From: Oribacterium parvum ACB1
GTDB taxonomy: Bacteria; Bacillota; Clostridia; Lachnospirales; Lachnospiraceae
DNA length: 64,000 bases
Assembly: GCF_000238055.2 (NCBI RefSeq)
Contig: NZ_KE148312.1
Location: 2,290,501 to 2,354,500 of the forward strand
Direction: 5' to 3'
Position numbers and translations under genes: made by a program. Each line of letters starts with the position of its first letter. The stretch's first letter is position 1. Below, in pieces: positions 60,055 through 64,000 of the stretch. Below the pieces are notes generated by a model. The model did not search any database. It had not been told where the DNA came from and saw only the letters and a list, made by a program, of their open reading frames with translations.

Positions 60055-62289
60055 TTATTTTTCTTCTTGCAGTTTAAACTTGGACACCAAATCATCCAGA
60101 ATGCCGGCCTGTCCCGATAATTCTTCTGCTGCTGCCGCACTTTCTTCTGCAGTTGCGGAGTTATTCTGTACTACAGCGGAAATCTGATCCATTCCGATTG
60201 TCAGCTGGCTCATACCCTCGGACTCGCGAAGAGTCTCCTTTGTAATATCGGAAATCATAGCTTTAATCTTTCCGACTCTCTTCACCACATCCGAAAGGGA
60301 TTCTCCTGTTTCTCTGGTAATTCTTGCTCCACGCTCTACAGCTTCCTTCGTCTCCTCTATAAGAACTCCGGTATTTTGAGCCGCCTTTGCGGATTTTTGT
60401 GCCAGATTTCCTACCTCGTCCGCAACAACCGCAAAGCCCTTTCCCGCTTCTCCCGCACGTGCCGCCTCAATCGCTGCATTCAAAGACAAGATATTGGTCT
60501 GGAAGGCAATATCATCTATGGTCTTGATAATCTTTCCGATTTCACTGGACTTCTCCGTAATTTCTTCCATAGCCTTGGACATTTCTTCCATTTTTTGATT
60601 ACTAAGTGTAACGGCAGAGCCTGTCTGTTCGCTTAAGCCCTTTGCCTCTTCCGCCTTTTTCGTCGTAATCTTAATGGAATGGTCAATGTCACTCATACTT
60701 GCAGAAAGCTCCTGAACAGAGGATGCCTGCTCGGTTGCGCCCTGAGACAAGGATTGTGCTCCGCTCGAAACCTGATCCGAAGAACTGCTGACCTCCGATG
60801 CGGACTTTTGAATTTCTAAAATGGTTGCATTTAAATCAGCACGGATGGAACGTAAGGAATCAATCAGAGGATGATATTCCCCCTGATACTTCTCTTCCTC
60901 CTCGAGATTCACACGGAAATTTCCTTTGGCCAGCTCTTCCAGCTTCTCCTGTAAGTCTGCGGTAATTTCTTTGATCCGGTTCATAACCTCTTGGAATCCA
61001 TTTCCAATCTGTCCGATTTCATCATCCTTTAAATAGGTTATTTCTTCACTAAAGTCCCCTCTTGCGACCTTGCCACCTACCTTTGCAATCTTTTGCAAAG
61101 GTCTCAAGGACTTCTTTATGAGCGTAAACAATACAAGAACCATGGTAAATACTGCTGCGGAAGCAAGGAAAAAGCTGAGGATAATCACAGCATAAATAGG
61201 TGCCATAAACTCCCGATTCTTTACAGAAAGCATAATCCACCAAGTATTCCCCATAATTTCCGTCGGAAAATAATAGACTCTCTTTTTCACAGAATCCTGA
61301 TTCTTTTCCATCAAACTGAAGAGCTTTCCTTCCTGTAATTTTGCACTTATCTTCTTCGCTTCATTCTCTGTTTTTTCTTCTATAATCGGCTTACCGATGA
61401 TATCCTTGTCCTGACTGTAAATCACATCTCCATGTTCATCCAAAATGTTGGTAAAAAGACTTGGAAATCGACTGTCCGCCTGCTGAATGGAAGAAAAGAT
61501 ATTGACGTCCACATCCAAGAAAACAACACCGATAAATTTACCATTAAAAACCATCGGTCTGGAAATGCTGATGATTTTTTCTCCATTCAACAAATCTTCA
61601 TAAACATCGGTAATCACCGTTTTCTGTGTTTCTTTAGCCTTTTCATAATACTCTTTTTCCCTATAGTAGTCATAGGAAAAGTTAATCAGTTTCTTGGCCT
61701 TATATCCTTCTCTATTGAGATACGGTGCATAGTCCCAATTTACATCCACAAAAGCTCCCGGTTCAAAAAATGCACCGACGCCTGCGATATTTTCATTAGA
61801 TGCAATTAAAGCATTTAAGGAATCAATCAACACCGACTCACTGTTGTACTGCGCCATATTCAGCTCTTTATCCACAATACGGGAGCGGAAATCCATCTTC
61901 TCCATCGGGGTAACATGCTGCTTTTCCTGTTTAATATTCTCTATCGACCACTGTGTTTCCGATGTATCTTCCACAGTACTTATGCCGTTATAAATAATGG
62001 AAGCAATCGCATCCATCTCTGAAATCAGCGCTGAAAGCTCATCGCCGGAGGCCTGTGCCTTATCTTCCATATTTTTATTCAGGGACTTTTCAAAAGCAAT
62101 TCTCATGGAGCGGATAAGCCCTACATTCATACATAAAATGACAATCGCAGAAACAAAGCCAAGAATGAGAGGTAGCTTCAACGACAGATTCATGGCTTTT
62201 CCGGTTATTTTATTTTTCTTTTTTTGAAGATGATTTAGATTCAGATCAGAATCATTTGAAATAACCGTACTTCCCTGTACTTTTCCCAT
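60055..62289 (-). CDS. Methyl-accepting chemotaxis protein
   Basis: 744 residues. AAGGAG precedes ATG 62289. A cytoplasmic leader of about 35 residues comes before the first transmembrane segment (about 38-62). The extracytoplasmic dCache-like sensor domain spans about 65-365 ([37 protein letters not shown]), and a second segment lies at about 368-395. A HAMP domain follows ([19 protein letters not shown]). The signalling domain includes the highly conserved hairpin [20 protein letters not shown] and [20 protein letters not shown]. It would signal to CheA/CheW. No CheR-tethering pentapeptide is present. A sigma-D-like -10 lies upstream. Confidence 0.93.
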   Translation of the reverse strand: MGKVQGSTVISNDSDLNLNHLQKKKNKITGKAMNLSLKLPLILGFVSAIVILCMNVGLIRSMRIAFEKSLNKNMEDKAQASGDELSALISEMDAIASIIYNGISTVEDTSETQWSIENIKQEKQHVTPMEKMDFRSRIVDKELNMAQYNSESVLIDSLNALIASNENIAGVGAFFEPGAFVDVNWDYAPYLNREGYKAKKLINFSYDYYREKEYYEKAKETQKTVITDVYEDLLNGEKIISISRPMVFNGKFIGVVFLDVDVNIFSSIQQADSRFPSLFTNILDEHGDVIYSQDKDIIGKPIIEEKTENEAKKISAKLQEGKLFSLMEKNQDSVKKRVYYFPTEIMGNTWWIMLSVKNREFMAPIYAVIILSFFLASAAVFTMVLVLFTLIKKSLRPLQKIAKVGGKVARGDFSEEITYLKDDEIGQIGNGFQEVMNRIKEITADLQEKLEELAKGNFRVNLEEEEKYQGEYHPLIDSLRSIRADLNATILEIQKSASEVSSSSDQVSSGAQSLSQGATEQASSVQELSASMSDIDHSIKITTKKAEEAKGLSEQTGSAVTLSNQKMEEMSKAMEEITEKSSEIGKIIKTIDDIAFQTNILSLNAAIEAARAGEAGKGFAVVADEVGNLAQKSAKAAQNTGVLIEETKEAVERGARITRETGESLSDVVKRVGKIKAMISDITKETLRESEGMSQLTIGMDQISAVVQNNSATAEESAAAAEELSGQAGILDDLVSKFKLQEEK

Positions 62290-62334
62290 ATCTCCTTCTC
62301 CTTAATACTATTCTTGAAAATTAGACTCTTTGTT

Positions 62335-62341
62335 ATATCGG
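62335..62341 (-). promoter_or_regulatory. Sigma-D/FliA-like -10 upstream of the minus-strand chemoreceptor
   Basis: CCGATAT on the minus strand is an exact match to the Bacillus sigma-D -10 and lies 46 bases upstream of the start. The -35 (TAAA, about 15 bases upstream) is not matched. Confidence 0.4.
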
Positions 62342-62482
62342 TATCATTCTCCCAAAAATAAGAAGATTTCTATATTTTATTTTGCTTTTTTTTAGAAAGA
62401 AAAATAAAAAATCATGGAAAGTGATTTAAAAAAAGTTTCGAAAAAGATACAAAAAATAGGATAAAAGATTTAAGAAAAGATA

Positions 62483-62512
62483 TTGTAAAAAGTAAATTTC
62501 TTATTGTAAAAT
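62483..62512 (+). promoter_or_regulatory. tRNA-Gly promoter candidate
   Basis: TTGTAA (62483-62488), 18 bases, TAAAAT (62507-62512), 24 bases before the tRNA. Confidence 0.5.
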
Positions 62513-62535
62513 AATATCAATTAAATAGTTATTTT

Positions 62536-62606
62536 GCGGGTGTGATTCAATGGTAGAATGTCAGCTTCCCAAGCTGAAAACGTGGGTTCGATTCCCATCA
62601 TCCGCT
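62536..62606 (+). tRNA. tRNA-Gly (anticodon CCC)
   Basis: Folds as a 71-base cloverleaf. Acceptor GCGGGTG pairs with CATCCGC (one G-U). The D-arm is ATTC/GAAT with loop AATGGTA, the anticodon stem is TCAGC/GCTGA with loop TTCCCAA giving CCC, and the T-arm is GTGGG-TTCGATT-CCCAT. The discriminator is T, and CCA is not encoded; nine T follow directly. It stands alone between the two chemoreceptor genes and reads codon GGG. Confidence 0.93.
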
Positions 62607-62655
62607 TTTTTTTTGCAAAAAATGTCCGATATAGATTATGAACTAATACATTTCT

Positions 62656-62663
62656 CCGATAAT
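62656..62663 (+). promoter_or_regulatory. Sigma-D/FliA-like -10 upstream of the plus-strand chemoreceptor
   Basis: CCGATAAT lies 30 bases before ATG 62694. It resembles the -10 of flagellar/chemotaxis promoters, although the -35 is poorly matched. Confidence 0.4.
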
Positions 62664-62693
62664 CTCTAGTAGATATTGCATAGGAGGGTGATT

Positions 62694-64000
62694 ATGAAAT
62701 CGATTCGGACGACCTTAATTATTTGCATGCTGATGCCTATCATCATTGCGTTTTCCTTGATGGGTGGAACACTAGTTTTCTATATGGACACTCTCAGTGT
62801 CAGTGACGGAAATAAATTGATGCCTGAAGGTGCTTCCCAAACTGCGGAATCCGTAGATGGTATTCTGGAGCTGGTTCAATCTCAGGTTGACCTGCTTGCC
62901 AATACCTGTAGTATGATGACGGATGAAGAAAAAATCCTGGCAAGAGACAAGTCTTACTTTGCCGAATATGAAAAGCAGATGAATGAAGTGGTCATCTCTT
63001 CCACAAAGGATATTCCGGGGCTGGTAGCCTCTTATATCCGTTATGACCCGAGTCTTACTTATGGTACTTCCGGTACCTTTTATACCGATGCGAACAAAGA
63101 TGGAAAAATGGAAGCGGTAACTCCGACGGATCTTTCCGCCTATGATCCCTCTGATACGGAGCATGTCGGTTGGTTCTACACCCCTCTGAAAAATAAAAAG
63201 TCCACGTGGATGGAACCTTACTACAATGCCAATATCAATGTAACCATGATTTCCTATGTTTGTCCGGTTTATTTAAAGAGCGGGGAGGGCTTTGCGGTCA
63301 TCGGTGTGGATTTTGACTTTGATTATCTGAATCAATTGTTTACAACACACCATAAATTCCATGTCGGAGATACCTTTTTATTAAATGAAGAAGGAAAAAT
63401 TCTCTATCATCCGGATTTTACAAACGGCGAAAATTTCGGGGATATTCTGGATGGAAAATACAAAAACGACCTTGCGCAGATTATCTCCAATAAAAATGGT
63501 TATGTGAATGGAGGAAGAAGTAAAAAAGCGGTATTACTTGGCTTTGAAACACTGAGTAATGGTTGGAAAATTGTAGTCACCCCAAGCCATGAGGATATTT
63601 ACGGAGCCATGGAGATGTTAAAGAGTACTCTCGGATTCTTCATAGCCATATATCTCATCATCATGTTTGTTCTCTCCTTCATAGTCGGAACCAAACAGGC
63701 AAAACCCATCCTTTCACTTACCAAATCCGTAAGAAGACTGGCAGAAGGTTCTTTAGACGAAGAGATTACCGTAAAGAGCAGAAATGAAACCGGGGCACTG
63801 GCAAAGGGTCTTACGCAATTGGTTGCCCAGTTGAAGGACTATAAGCTTTATATCCAAGAAATTACCGACAGTCTGAACGAAATCAAAAACGGAAATCTCG
63901 ATATAGAGCTGAAAAACAATTATGCAGGGGAATTTGCCAAGGTGAAAGATGCTCTCCTTGACTTAACAACGAAATTAACCGATCTTATCGGAAATATTCG
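62694..64000 (+). CDS. Methyl-accepting chemotaxis protein, 3' end missing
   Basis: The frame runs off the right edge; 435 codons are visible. ATG 62694 follows TAGGAGG. A first transmembrane segment (about 7-29, LIICMLMPIIIAFSLMGGTL) leads to a dCache-type sensor (VAVIGVDFDF-like: GFAVIGVDFDFDYLNQLFTT; GWFYTPLKNKKSTWMEPYYN). The second segment lies at about 305-328 (STLGFFIAIYLIIMFVLSFI). A HAMP domain follows (SVRRLAEGSLDEEITVKSRN), then a second HAMP-like repeat (IKNGNLDIELKNNYAGEFAK). The signalling hairpin must lie beyond the window. The sensor is of the same general dCache type as, but not closely similar to, the 60055-62289 receptor. Confidence 0.9.
   Translation, partial: MKSIRTTLIICMLMPIIIAFSLMGGTLVFYMDTLSVSDGNKLMPEGASQTAESVDGILELVQSQVDLLANTCSMMTDEEKILARDKSYFAEYEKQMNEVVISSTKDIPGLVASYIRYDPSLTYGTSGTFYTDANKDGKMEAVTPTDLSAYDPSDTEHVGWFYTPLKNKKSTWMEPYYNANINVTMISYVCPVYLKSGEGFAVIGVDFDFDYLNQLFTTHHKFHVGDTFLLNEEGKILYHPDFTNGENFGDILDGKYKNDLAQIISNKNGYVNGGRSKKAVLLGFETLSNGWKIVVTPSHEDIYGAMEMLKSTLGFFIAIYLIIMFVLSFIVGTKQAKPILSLTKSVRRLAEGSLDEEITVKSRNETGALAKGLTQLVAQLKDYKLYIQEITDSLNEIKNGNLDIELKNNYAGEFAKVKDALLDLTTKLTDLIGNI

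Noticed and set aside
1-64000. CRISPR arrays, insertion sequences, prophage
   Set aside because: No regularly spaced repeats, transposase, integrase or phage structural genes were recognised; the tandem arrays found are short and contiguous.

Overview
The window looks like a chromosomal segment of a low-to-mid GC Gram-positive anaerobe, most likely a Lachnospiraceae member; Oribacterium would fit, but this is inferred from gene content without any database search. Supporting features are strong AGGAGG-type ribosome binding sites, type III glutamine synthetase, DUF4317, a ParB-like/BMP fusion, choline-binding (GW/YYF) repeats, SpaA/Cna-B surface proteins and chemoreceptors. No phage, insertion sequence or CRISPR array was seen. 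Most genes lie on the minus strand.

Layout. 0-11 kb: a truncated ParB-like/BMP protein, a choline-binding surface protein, NADH oxidase, a three-domain winged-helix/LicC/LicA protein that should activate choline, then glnN, fba and thrC. 11.5-17.6 kb: a tightly coupled five-gene unit made of a two-component system, a large membrane protein and an ABC transporter whose ATPase has lost its signature motif. 17.7-19.7 kb: pheA and plsC.

18.9-42.9 kb is a large cell-surface glycan region. One minus-strand series runs from a sugar aminotransferase at 27.8 kb through an ATP-grasp ligase, glycosyltransferases, a flippase, DUF2304 and DUF2142 proteins to a polysaccharide-export permease and plsC. A plus-strand pair holds an L,D-transpeptidase and a glycosyltransferase. 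A second minus-strand series holds a flippase, three GT2 enzymes, a GT8 enzyme, leuA and glmM. The dTDP-rhamnose genes rfbA, rfbB and rfbD follow, without rfbC. Together they would make, flip and decorate a rhamnose-containing wall polysaccharide. The choline-activating protein and three choline-binding proteins suggest that some surface polymer carries phosphocholine, although no licD transferase is present here.

43-64 kb: mnmA; a NodB deacetylase with a TPR-GGDEF diguanylate cyclase; DUF4317; rsuA; two paralogous SpaA/Cna-B surface proteins with non-LPxTG C-termini; an unknown membrane protein; a choline-binding protein with a possible heme-related C-terminal domain; msrAB; a DUF4300 lipoprotein with a small anchored protein; and two chemoreceptors flanking a tRNA-Gly(CCC). 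Both chemoreceptor genes carry sigma-D-like -10 elements.

Two reading frames run off the window edges: 1-1609 on the minus strand and 62694-64000 on the plus strand. Starts were moved inward or assigned to TTG/GTG where a ribosome binding site decided it. Family names come from recognised motifs and remembered family features.
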